The notes under the pieces: generated by a model
Seen by the model: the letters and a program-made list of their open reading frames with translations, nothing else
The model's database searches: none
What the model was told of the DNA's origin: nothing
Shown: one piece after another, positions 40,335 through 49,300 of the stretch
Layout: each line of letters opens with the position of its first letter
Position numbering within the stretch: position 1 is the first letter of the stretch
Translations under genes and position numbers: made by a program
DNA from: MWBF01 sp040772005
Lineage (GTDB): Bacteria > Chloroflexota > Anaerolineae > CG2-30-64-16
Length of the DNA: 64,000 bases
Assembly (NCBI GenBank): GCA_040772005.1
Contig: JAXGYZ010000002.1
Location: 682,001-746,000 of the forward strand
Direction of reading: 5' to 3'

Positions 40335-41746
40335 CGTGGTTCCCCTTCTTTTCGAATCATCCCTGCCAGCGCTCGCGCGCGCTGAGGCGCGTCGCCGACA
40401 TAATCCGACGCCTCCAGCAGCCCGCGCATCTCCTCCGCGGCGTCCGGCCAGTAGCCTGCGAGCCGGGGGTCGGCGCAGAGCGCGTCGATCAGCGGGTTGG
40501 CTGCGCCGCCCTGCACCGCAGCCCACGCGGCCAGCGCGTGCTCGCGGATGACCTCGTGTAACTCCTGCCGGTCGCCCCCGCGCTTGACCGCCTGCATCAG
40601 CAGCCGCTCGGTCGCGGCGAACGGCCCGTAGACGGCCAGCAGCCGCGCGGCCGCACGCTCGTCTACCCGCAGCCCCTCGACCAGCCGCAGCCCGCGGCGC
40701 AGCAGCTCGTCCGCCATCAGGAACGCCTCGGGCAGCGTGCTGCGCCGATTGGCCGAGTCATCCAGCGTCCGCTCCAGCAGGCTGTGCGCGGCATTGTCCC
40801 ACGCGACCCGGGGCAGCGCGGCGAGATGCCGCGCGAGGCTGTCGATGTTCTCCGCATGGATGGGGTTGCGCTTGAACGGCATCGCGCTCGAACCGACCTG
40901 CCGGCTGCCGAACGGCTCGGCCCACTCGCCCAGCGGCGGCGACTGCAGCACGCGCAGGTCGAACGCGAACTTGTACAGCGTCGCGGCCAGCCCGGCCAGC
41001 GCAGCCAGCACGCGGTAGTCCTGCTTGCGGGGGTAAGTCTGCGTCGCAACCGGAAACGCGGGCAGGTCGAGCGCGTCCATTACGCGCTGCTCCAGCGCGG
41101 CGGGCGACAGGCCCGTGCCAGCGAGAAGCTGCGCATAGGAGGCGGAGGTTCCGACCGCACCTTTCAGCCCCTTGCCACGTATCTCGCCGCGCACGCGCGC
41201 CAGCTCGGCGTGGTCGGCCAGCAGGTCCTGGGCGTGCTGCGCCAGCCGGTAGCCGATGGTGGTCGGCTCCGCGGGCTGCAGGTGGGTGAAGGCCATCGTG
41301 GGCGCATCCGCCCAGCGTTCGATCTGCTCTGCGAAGGCGGCCAGCAGCTTGCGCGTGCCGGCCAGCAGGAGGTCCAGCCCCTCGCGCAGCCGCAGGGCAT
41401 CCGCGTTGTCCTCGATGTCCATGCTCGTTGCGCCGAGGTGGATGATGCCGCCGCCGGTGGGGCACTGCTCCGCGTACGTGCGCACCTCGGCCATCAGGTC
41501 GTGGTGGATCTCCGCCTCGATGGCATGGGCACGGGGCAGGTCGATGTCTGCCGCATGGCCGCGCAGGTCTGCCACCTGCTCCGGCGTGACCAGCCACGCG
41601 GCCTGCTCGGCCTCAGCCAGCGCGACCCAGATGCGCCGCCAGAGCCGCCGCTTGTGCGCCTCGCTCCACAGGCTGCGCATCTCCGGCGAGCCGTAGCGCC
41701 AGGTGAACGGCGAGAGGTAGGTGTCGTGGGTGAAAGACTCTGCCAT
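40331..41746 (-). CDS. purB: Adenylosuccinate lyase
   Basis: 471 residues of the fumarase/aspartase superfamily. Conserved parts: HLGATSMDIEDNADALRLREGL, MAFTHLQPAEPTTIGYRLAQ, GLKGAVGTSASY, and the mobile signature loop GSSAMPFKRNPIHAEN with its serines. It acts twice in purine synthesis, releasing fumarate from SAICAR and from adenylosuccinate. It is 6 bases from purA upstream and overlaps purH downstream by 4 bases, so the three are translationally linked. Confidence 0.96.
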   Translation of the reverse strand: MAESFTHDTYLSPFTWRYGSPEMRSLWSEAHKRRLWRRIWVALAEAEQAAWLVTPEQVADLRGHAADIDLPRAHAIEAEIHHDLMAEVRTYAEQCPTGGGIIHLGATSMDIEDNADALRLREGLDLLLAGTRKLLAAFAEQIERWADAPTMAFTHLQPAEPTTIGYRLAQHAQDLLADHAELARVRGEIRGKGLKGAVGTSASYAQLLAGTGLSPAALEQRVMDALDLPAFPVATQTYPRKQDYRVLAALAGLAATLYKFAFDLRVLQSPPLGEWAEPFGSRQVGSSAMPFKRNPIHAENIDSLARHLAALPRVAWDNAAHSLLERTLDDSANRRSTLPEAFLMADELLRRGLRLVEGLRVDERAAARLLAVYGPFAATERLLMQAVKRGGDRQELHEVIREHALAAWAAVQGGAANPLIDALCADPRLAGYWPDAAEEMRGLLEASDYVGDAPQRARALAGMIRKEGEPR

Positions 41747-41752
41747 GGCGCG

Positions 41753-43018
41753 CTACATCACGATCAACTGGTCGCGCTCGGGGCCGACGGAGACGTACTG
41801 GATGGGCACGCCTGCCAGTTCCGCCATCCGGTGCAGGTAGGCACGCGCGGCCTTTGGCAGCTCGTCCCACGTGCGCGCCTCGCGCGTCGGCTCCTGCCAG
41901 CCGGGCCAGGTCTCATAGACCGGCTCGGCCAGGGCCATGTCGCAGGTGCCGGGCACGCGCGCGATGACCTCCCCGCGGATGCGGTAGCCGGTGCAAATCT
42001 TGAGTTCCGGCACGCCGTCGAGCACGTCGAGCTTGGTGACGGCGAGGCCGGTGAACCCGTTGAGCCATGCGGCGTACGGGATGGCCACCCCGTCGAACCA
42101 GCCGCAGCGCCGCGGGCGGCCGGTCGTCGCGCCGAATTCCTGGCCGACCTCGCGCAGCCGCGCGCCGGTTTCGTCGTGCAGTTCCGTGGGGAACGGTCCC
42201 GCGCCGACCGCGGTGCAGTACGCCTTGACGACGCCGATGACGCGGTCGATGGCGCGCGGGGGCAGCCCTGCGCCCAGGTATGCGCCTGCGGCCAGCGGAT
42301 TGGACGACGTGACATAGGGGTAGGTGCCCCAGTCCAGGTCGCGCATGACGCCGAGCTGGCCTTCCAGCAGCACCTCGTGGCCCCTGCGCACGGCCTCCTG
42401 CACCATCGGCAGGGTGTCGGTGATGCGCCCCGCCAGCGCCTCGCCCCAGCTCAGCGCCTCACCGATCACGTCTTCCAGTGCGAGGGGGGCCGCGCCGAAG
42501 TGCGCCAGCTCGCGGTTCTTGTTCGGCAGAATCAGGGCCAGCCGCTCGCGCAGGTAGTCGGGCCGCAGCAGGTCGCCCAGGCGGATGCCGTGCCGTGCGG
42601 CCTTGTCCGCGTAGGTCGGGCCGATGCCGCGCTTCGTCGTGCCGATCTGTGCACCCCCGCGCGCGCCCTCCTCCAGCCCGTCGAGCAGCCGGTGATAGGG
42701 CATGACCACGTGCCCGCGCTCGGAGAGCCAGAGGTTGTCCAGCGAGACATGCGCGGCAGTCAGCTCGGCCATCTCCGCCAGGAGCGCGGGCGGATGCACG
42801 ACCGTGCCGGGGCCGATGATGCAGCGCGTGGCCGGGTTGAAGATGCCGGAGGGGACGAGGTGAAGCCGGAAGAGGCCCAGGTCGTTGACGACCGTGTGCC
42901 CCGCGTTGTCGCCCCCCTGGTAGCGGATGACCAGGTCTGCTTGCTGCGCCAGGTAATCCACGACGCGGCCCTTGCCTTCGTCGCCCCACTGTGCGCCTAC
43001 GACTGCCGTGATCGTCAT
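41753..43018 (-). CDS. purA: Adenylosuccinate synthetase
   Basis: 421 residues. N-terminal VVGAQWGDEGKGRVVDYLAQ (P-loop with catalytic Asp), NAGHTVV with catalytic His, GTTKRGIGPTYADKAARHGIRLGDL, LEGQLGVMRDLDWGTYPYVTSSNP and VIGVVKAYCTAVGAGPFPTE are all present. It joins IMP and aspartate with GTP to give adenylosuccinate, the committed step to AMP. ATG at 43018. The 74 bases between guaB and purA are largely a palindrome. Confidence 0.97.
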   Translation of the reverse strand: MTITAVVGAQWGDEGKGRVVDYLAQQADLVIRYQGGDNAGHTVVNDLGLFRLHLVPSGIFNPATRCIIGPGTVVHPPALLAEMAELTAAHVSLDNLWLSERGHVVMPYHRLLDGLEEGARGGAQIGTTKRGIGPTYADKAARHGIRLGDLLRPDYLRERLALILPNKNRELAHFGAAPLALEDVIGEALSWGEALAGRITDTLPMVQEAVRRGHEVLLEGQLGVMRDLDWGTYPYVTSSNPLAAGAYLGAGLPPRAIDRVIGVVKAYCTAVGAGPFPTELHDETGARLREVGQEFGATTGRPRRCGWFDGVAIPYAAWLNGFTGLAVTKLDVLDGVPELKICTGYRIRGEVIARVPGTCDMALAEPVYETWPGWQEPTREARTWDELPKAARAYLHRMAELAGVPIQYVSVGPERDQLIVM

Positions 43019-43031
43019 AATTCTCCTTTTC

Positions 43032-43082
43032 AGAAGCCTGGTTTCTCGGCCAAGCTACGCTTCGCACAGAAACCGGGCTTCG
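43032..43082. repeat. Palindromic repeat (family E), copy 2
   Basis: AGAAGCCTGGTTTCT (43032-43046) and AGAAACCGGGCTTCG (43068-43082) pair around CAAGCTACGCTTCG. It occupies most of the guaB-purA gap. It could slow or end transcription, or act as a processing site. Confidence 0.8.
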
Positions 43083-43092
43083 ACTGGAAGTT

Positions 43093-44565
43093 TCAGCGCG
43101 GGTTCGCCTGGTAGTTCGGCGCTTCCTTCGTGACCAGGACGTCGTGCGGGTGGCTCTCGATCAGCCCGGCGTTGGTGATGCGGATGAAGCGCGCCTTCGC
43201 GCGCAGTTCGGCCAGGTCCGCCGCGCCGACATAGCCCATGCCGGAACGCAGCCCGCCCATTAACTGGAAGATGTAGTCGGCCAGCGCGCCCTTGTAGGCG
43301 ACCTGCCCCTCGATGCCCTCCGGCACGACCTTCCCGCCGCCCGCCTGGCCCGACGCGTAGCGGTCGTTCGCCCGGCCCTTCATCGCACCCATGGAGCCCA
43401 TCCCGCGGTATTCCTTGAAGCGGCGGCCCTCGGTGATGACCATCTCGCCCGGCGACTCATCCAGCCCGGCCAGCAGCGAGCCGAGCATGACCGCATCTGC
43501 GCCCGCGGCCAGCGCCTTCACGATGTCGCCGGAATACTTGATGCCGCCGTCCGCGATGATCGCCACCCCGCGCGGCCGCGCCGCGGAGGCGCACTCTGCA
43601 ATCGCAGAAATCTGTGGCACGCCCACGCCCGCAACGACGCGCGTCGTGCAGATGGACCCCGCGCCGACACCGACCTTGACCGCATCCGCGCCTGCGTCGA
43701 TGAGCGCGTTCGTGCCCTCTGCGGTGACGACGTTACCGGCCAGGACAGGCACCTGGGGTGCAATCATCTTCGCCCGGCGGATGGCCTGCAGCACGTTGGC
43801 CGAGTGGCCGTGGGCCGTGTCCACCGCAAAGGCATCGACGCCCGCGTCCAGCAGCAGCTCCAGCCGCGTGTCCAGGTCGCTGCCCACGCCGATGGCCGCG
43901 GCAACCAGCAGCCGCCCCCGGCCGTCGGTCGCCGCGGCGGGGTAGTCCTGCTTCTTCAGAATATCCTTGTAGGTGATGAGGCCCTTGAGCATCCCGTGCT
44001 CGTCCACAATGGGCAGCTTTTCGATGCGATGGCGGTGGAGGATGGCCTTCGCATCTTCCAGCGCGATGCCCATGGGCGCGGTGACCAGGTTCTCGGCGGT
44101 CATGTATTCGCGCACCGGCGCCGCGTGATGGGTGGCGAAGCGGATATCCCGGTTGGTGAGGATGCCGACGAGCCGCCCGTCCTCGGTGATCGGAACGCCT
44201 GAGATATGATAGCGCGACATGATCTCTTCGGCATCTGCGAGGGTCGCGTCGGGGTGCAGCGTGATGGGATCGACGATCATGCCGGACATGGAGCGCTTGG
44301 CCTTGTCCACTTCCGCGGCCTGTACCTCGGGGCTCAGGTTGCGGTGGATGACGCCCAGCCCGCCCTGCCGCGCCAGCCCGATCGCCATCGCGGCCTCTGT
44401 GACGGTATCCATCGCGGCGGAGAGCACCGGGATGCTCAACGCGAGCGTCTCATGGAGTCGCGTGCGGATGTCCACATGCGAAGGCAGGACTTCGGCATAG
44501 CCCGGGACCAGGAGGAGATCATCGAACGTGAGCGCCTCGGCGGCGCGGAGATCGGCATATTCCAT
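43093..44565 (-). CDS. guaB: Inosine-5'-monophosphate dehydrogenase
   Basis: 490 residues. The (beta/alpha)8 barrel starts with ALTFDDLLLVPGYAEVLPSHVD and is interrupted by two CBS domains (about 95-205). The catalytic loop GAGSICTTRVVAGVG gives Cys306, and SGDIVKALAAGADAVMLGSLLAG plus GSMGAMKGRANDRY (flap) complete the site. It oxidises IMP to XMP with NAD, the committed step to GMP. ATG at 44565 with GGGAGG 7 bases upstream. First gene of the purine operon, preceded by its own promoter and an attenuator-like hairpin. Confidence 0.97.
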   Translation of the reverse strand: MEYADLRAAEALTFDDLLLVPGYAEVLPSHVDIRTRLHETLALSIPVLSAAMDTVTEAAMAIGLARQGGLGVIHRNLSPEVQAAEVDKAKRSMSGMIVDPITLHPDATLADAEEIMSRYHISGVPITEDGRLVGILTNRDIRFATHHAAPVREYMTAENLVTAPMGIALEDAKAILHRHRIEKLPIVDEHGMLKGLITYKDILKKQDYPAAATDGRGRLLVAAAIGVGSDLDTRLELLLDAGVDAFAVDTAHGHSANVLQAIRRAKMIAPQVPVLAGNVVTAEGTNALIDAGADAVKVGVGAGSICTTRVVAGVGVPQISAIAECASAARPRGVAIIADGGIKYSGDIVKALAAGADAVMLGSLLAGLDESPGEMVITEGRRFKEYRGMGSMGAMKGRANDRYASGQAGGGKVVPEGIEGQVAYKGALADYIFQLMGGLRSGMGYVGAADLAELRAKARFIRITNAGLIESHPHDVLVTKEAPNYQANPR

Positions 44566-44578
44566 GCAGCAGCCTCCC

Positions 44579-44619
44579 AAATAGAAAGCCCTACCCGTGA
44601 TATCGCATCAGGGTAGGGC
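44579..44619 (-). terminator. Terminator or attenuator hairpin in front of guaB
   Basis: On the minus strand GCCCTACCC (44619-44611) pairs with GGGTAGGGC (44596-44588), with TGAT/ATCA pairing in the loop, followed by TTTCTATTT. It lies after the guaB promoter and 14 bases before the start codon, so it can attenuate guaB. It might also end read-through from the TPM gene. Confidence 0.7.
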
Positions 44620-44659
44620 GGCAGCTCGTCGCTGAAGGTGCGGATCAGCCCTGGCTGCT

Positions 44660-44688
44660 ATTTTACCCCTTCGGACCGCGCGAGGCAA
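44660..44688 (-). promoter_or_regulatory. Promoter of the guaB-purA-purB-purH operon
   Basis: Minus strand TTGCCT (44688-44683), 17-base spacer, TAAAAT (44665-44660). The leader is about 90 bases and contains the hairpin at 44588-44619. Confidence 0.65.
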
Positions 44689-44701
44689 ATAGCATGATCC
44701 T

Positions 44702-45901
44702 TCACCACTTGCCGCTGCGCCCGCCGCCGCGGGACCGGCCGCCGCCGAACGACGAACGCGAGCTGCCCGATGACCGCCGGCTCGACGACCGGCCGCTCAG
44801 TGTCCGCGCCATCGTGGACCGGCCAGCCGGCGCGGCCGCGGCACGCACAAGCCGCGGGATCGTGATGTCGTTGGCATTCTGGTAGTTGCAGTTGCGGCAG
44901 GCGCGCTCGATGCGCTCGACGCCGGTTTGCTCGTAGCTCGGTTCGACGAGGCGCTGGCGCTGCACGCTGAGCGCCTGATAACCGCAGCTTGGGCAGCTTT
45001 CATAGCCGGAGAACCAGCGGCGCTCCCGGCGCAGCACGTGGTTGCCGCACTCGCCGCACTTCCAGACCGCATAGTTGACCGAGTTCAGGAGTTCCTCGGT
45101 CTGCTGGCCCGCATTGAGAAATGCATCGTCGGCGGCTTCGTCCAGCAGGTGCATCTGGCTGCCGCAGTTGGGACAGCGCCGGCTGCGCCGGTTCAGCAGT
45201 TGATACGCCCCAAAGCCGCCCAGCCCCAGGACGCCGAGCCCGCCGGGAATTGCCACCAGGGGGCCGATGGGGATGCCGCCTGATCCCGCCTGCGGCGCGG
45301 CCGGTTGCTCCGCGGGAGCAGGCGCCGGTGCAGGCTCCTGCCCGCCGATCTGCATGCCGGACGGGGTGGGGGCCGGGGCGCGGGTGCGGGTGGGATCGAC
45401 CCCGCGCTGCCATTCGGTGGTCAGGACATCCGCCAGGCGCAGCGCGCCGTCGCGCAGCCCGCCGCCATAGTCGCCCTCACGGAAGCGCGGAATCAACTGC
45501 TCGTCAATGACCGCCTGCACCTCGTCGTCCACCGTGGCCTCGTAGCCCGCGCCGAGCTCGATGCGCACCTCGCGATCATCCACCGCCAGCAGCAGGAGTA
45601 CGCCGTTGTTGAGTTCGCTGTCACCGATGGCCCAGGTGTTGAACAGGTTGGTGGCGAAGATCTCCAGGGTGCGGTCGCCGGTGCCGAAGCTGCTGAACGA
45701 GGGAACAGTGACTACAACGGCTTCGATGCCGGTCTCGTCATAGAGTTGATCCAGCCGGTCCGCGATCTGGTCCGCTTCAGCGTCGCTGAGGACGCCTGCG
45801 AAGTCGTTGATGTAGGCATCCATCGGGGTCGGATAATCGTGCCAGGGGGCAAACAGCCCCGGCAGGACAAACAGCCACAGTGCCAGAAGGACCTGATACA
45901 T
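44702..45901 (-). CDS. TPM-domain (YgcG-like) membrane protein with zinc-ribbon region
   Basis: 399 residues. Signal/anchor helix (about 2-18) and a TPM phosphatase-like domain (about 25-165: INDFAGVLSDAEADQIADRLDQLYDETGIEAVVVTV, NNGVLLLLAVDDREVRIELG). A Pro/Ala linker and a membrane helix (about 215-235) follow. A cytosolic region then has four CxxC knuckles (CPNC, CGEC, CPSC, CRNC) that should bind zinc. The end is Ser/Arg/Gly-rich (SSFGGGRSRGGGRSGKW), as in YgcG-type proteins. Start at MYQVLLALW (45901) with GGAG 7 bases upstream. Function of the family is not settled. Confidence 0.8.
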   Translation of the reverse strand: MYQVLLALWLFVLPGLFAPWHDYPTPMDAYINDFAGVLSDAEADQIADRLDQLYDETGIEAVVVTVPSFSSFGTGDRTLEIFATNLFNTWAIGDSELNNGVLLLLAVDDREVRIELGAGYEATVDDEVQAVIDEQLIPRFREGDYGGGLRDGALRLADVLTTEWQRGVDPTRTRAPAPTPSGMQIGGQEPAPAPAPAEQPAAPQAGSGGIPIGPLVAIPGGLGVLGLGGFGAYQLLNRRSRRCPNCGSQMHLLDEAADDAFLNAGQQTEELLNSVNYAVWKCGECGNHVLRRERRWFSGYESCPSCGYQALSVQRQRLVEPSYEQTGVERIERACRNCNYQNANDITIPRLVRAAAAPAGRSTMARTLSGRSSSRRSSGSSRSSFGGGRSRGGGRSGKW

Positions 45902-46395
45902 GATGTGCTCCATTTTTCTGGTAATGCACGACCGTAATGGCAAGTATAGGGAGCTTGTGGCGGAACGTCAAGGAGGGTGGAAGCTATTCGCGGCGGCAAT
46001 GTCCCTGTTTCTATGAATGAATCGTCACGTTTGGAATGTAATTTGTCGTTGACATCGCCAAAACCAGGTGCTATAATGCACGCGTCTCTCTTAAGTCCAT
46101 CTTTCCAATTTCGACAGCCGTCCCTGACCGGAGGCCGCCCATGTTTGTCCACCCTGGCGGGAAATCCGTGTCCCAGCGCGTAAGCGCGTCCCGATTTGAT
46201 TCAGGCCACCCTTCGTGGGACGAACCGGCCGGGCCCGCCTGCACCGGTCATTCAGGCGCGCCCTATCGCATCCGGCTTGCTCTCGGCCCGCCCGTCGTAT
46301 GCATTTTCCACCACAGGCATGCGCAGGCTTCTTAGCGTGTCGGTCAGACAGCAGGCCTCATGCTGTTTGCACTCCCAATTCAAGGAGGAACGTAC
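45902..46395. other. 494-base gap: promoter and long leader of the giant surface protein
   Basis: Contains a perfect consensus promoter (46049-46077) and about 310 bases of leader. A 64-codon frame at 46141-46335 has GGAGG 6 bases ahead, but its composition is not protein-like, so I do not call it. I see no known riboswitch. Confidence 0.6.
46049..46077 (+). promoter_or_regulatory. Perfect consensus promoter of the giant surface protein
   Basis: TTGACA (46049-46054), 17-base spacer, TATAAT (46072-46077). This is the best promoter in the window and implies high expression. Confidence 0.92.
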
Positions 46396-49300
46396 ATGAC
46401 CCCAACCGGTATCGGGCGCAAAGCGCCTCCCCTGTCACTCTTCGTGCTGCTTGTTTTGCTCTTGTCGATGTTCATCGTGGTTCCTGCGGGCGCAGAAGGT
46501 GCACCGCTGGATCGTATCCCTGGTTATCCCAGGGCCGGCTGTTATGACCTGGAGGTGCGCGGGGCGGGCATGTGGTCCGGTTCGTCCGGCGCAAACATCG
46601 ACATCTCCGTGCCTGGGCCGGTCGTCGATGCTTACCTGGTCTGGATCGGGACCGAAGACACCGGTGCACCCAACTCACCCAACAACAGCGATCTTACGGT
46701 CAACGGTGCGACCGTCATCGGGCAACTGATAGACCAGAAGAAGTCCAGTCCCAAGAGCGCCGAGTGGTTCATGTGGCGCGCGGATGTGGGCCCGAACGGC
46801 TATAACCTCGTCCAGCAGGGCGCTAACAGCTTTGCCCTCTCAGGCTGGGGTGCGCTGCCGGAAGACACGCGGCGCAACGGCGCCAGCCTCGTTGTGGTCT
46901 ACAGCACCGGGGCCTGCACTACCCCCAAGCTGATCGACCTGACGGATGAGATGGACTGGTATTGGGAGAACACGCCGGGCGAGGAAACCGCCGGTCCGGT
47001 CATCTTCCAGTTCGAGTCGGCGCCGACCGATCGCACGGTGACGCTGTTCCTCAACCACGCGGGTACGGATCACGCGAATCCCTGCCGCCCGGAGAACCTG
47101 TGGGGCGCGTGGGGCACGGGGACCCCGCCCGCTAACCTCATCAAGTACGGCACGCCCTCGACGGGCGTCAACGGCGGCCGTCTGTTCGCCAAGAACCCGT
47201 TTGGCCGGTACTACGAGTGTGGGACAACCACCTATGCGCCTATCGTCGAGTACTTCGGCGGCTATGTCGGCGCCGAATGGGCGGTGACGCGCCTGAAGGT
47301 GAATATCCCTGCAGGCACGACCTGGCTGGCGGTGCAGGGCGAGTCCGTGGACACGGGCGCCCAGGAAATCGAGCAGATGGGCGAGAGCGGCGCATGGTTC
47401 GTCCAGGCCGCGATCCCGCTCGCCAATCCTGAACTGAAGATCAGCAAGACGGACGGTCTGGATGCGGCTGCACCCGGCGACACGCTGACCTATACGATCG
47501 ACTACGAGAACTACGGCTTCGGCCCTGCGGCCGACACGGTCATCGTGGACACCCTACCGGAGCGCGTGAGCTACGTCAGCGCGACTAACGGCGGCGTCTA
47601 CGACAGCGCGACACACACGGTCAAGTGGGAACTGGGCACGCTGAATGTGGGCGCAACGGGGCAGGTCGCTGTGACCGTACAGCTCGACCCGGTCTTCCCG
47701 CCCGGCGTGACCACGGTCACGAATCGTGCGGTCATCAGCACCACCTCCGCCGGCGACACGAACCCTGCCGACGACGAGGCCGCCGATGACACCAGCGTGA
47801 CCGCGCAGGCAGAACTGAGCATCGACAAGACCGCCGCGCCAGAACCGGTGGATGCCGGCAGCGAGCTGACCTACACGGTAGACTGGACCGTGGGCGGCAA
47901 CGCCTACACGGAAGACGTGACCATCGTGGACACGCTGCCGCAGGAAGTTACCTTCGTCAGCGCAACGGATGCGGGCCTGTATGACCCGAACACGCACACC
48001 GTCACCTGGCTCCTGGGCGATGTCACGCCCGTAACGTCCGGCGTGTACGAAGTGACGGTGGAGGTCAAGAGCCCGCTGTACAACGGGACTACCTTCACGA
48101 ACGACGTCACCATCACCGACAAGGCGGGCGACAGCGCGAGCGACAGCCTCGATAGCACCGTGCGCAGCAGCCATGAACTGGTGGTAGACAAGACCGCTGC
48201 GCCGGATCCGGTGGATGCGGGCGCCGAGCTGACCTACACGATTGACTGGGCCGTCACCGGCAACGAACCGGCGGACAACGCAGTCATCGTGGACACCCTG
48301 CCCGACAACGTCACAGTCGTGGATGCGGATGGCGGCACGTATGATGCCGTCGCCCACACGATTACGTGGAACCTGGGTGACCTGATGACGCCGGAGAGCG
48401 GCAGCTTCACGGTCGTCGTGCAGGTCGCCAGCCCGTTGTATGACGGCACGCTGTTGACCAACGTCGTCGATTTCAGCGACGAGACCCCCGGCTCCACACC
48501 CGTCCAGGACACCAACGTCACGACGGTGCGTGCAGACCACGTGCTGACCCTTGACAAGGCGGACAGCCCGGACCCGGTGGCCAAGGGCGCGGAACTAACC
48601 TACACGCTCTCCTGGGGCGTGACTGGGAATGAGCCGGCGGACGGCGTGGTCTTGAAGGACCCGCTGCCCTTCGGCACGCAGTTCGTGAGCGCATCGGACG
48701 GCGGCGTCTATGACCCGGCCACGCGCATCGTTACGTGGGACCTGGGCGACAAGGTGCCCGGCGACTCCGGCACGGTGACGCTGGTCGTCAAGGTCAACCT
48801 GGACTTCCCCAACGGCCTCAACATCGAGAACCGGGCCACCATCTCCGACGAAAAGCCGGGCAAGGATCAGGAGGCGGTCGAACTGACCAACGTCCTGCAG
48901 ACGCCGGAAGGGACCATCGGTGATACGGTCTGGTACGACAACAACCGCAACGGCATTCGCGAGCCCGGCGAGCCGGGCCTGGGCGGCGTGACGGTGACGC
49001 TCTCGCTGGCCGGCGAGGACGGCGTGTGCAGCGCCGACGATACGGTCGTTGCCACGACAATGACGAACCCGAACGGCAACTACCTGTTCTCGGCCGTGGG
49101 CGCGGGCGTCTACTGCGTGCGCGTGGACGACGCGACGCTGCCTGGGGGGCTGACGCTGGTCAGTGGCACGAACCCCCACGGGCCGATCGCGCTGGCGACA
49201 GGTGAGAACTACCTGAAGGCGGACTTCGGCTACTCCAGCGACCAGGCCATCGGTGATCGCGTGTGGAGCGACGCGAACGGCAACGGCGTGCAGGATGGCG

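Noticed and set aside
46141..46335. 64-codon frame in the surface-protein leader
   Set aside because: The ribosome site is good, but composition and lack of a recognisable pattern make it a weak gene call; kept only as a remark on the leader.
46084..46395. Cyclic-di-GMP riboswitch in the surface-protein leader
   Set aside because: I looked for the conserved core motifs and did not find them.
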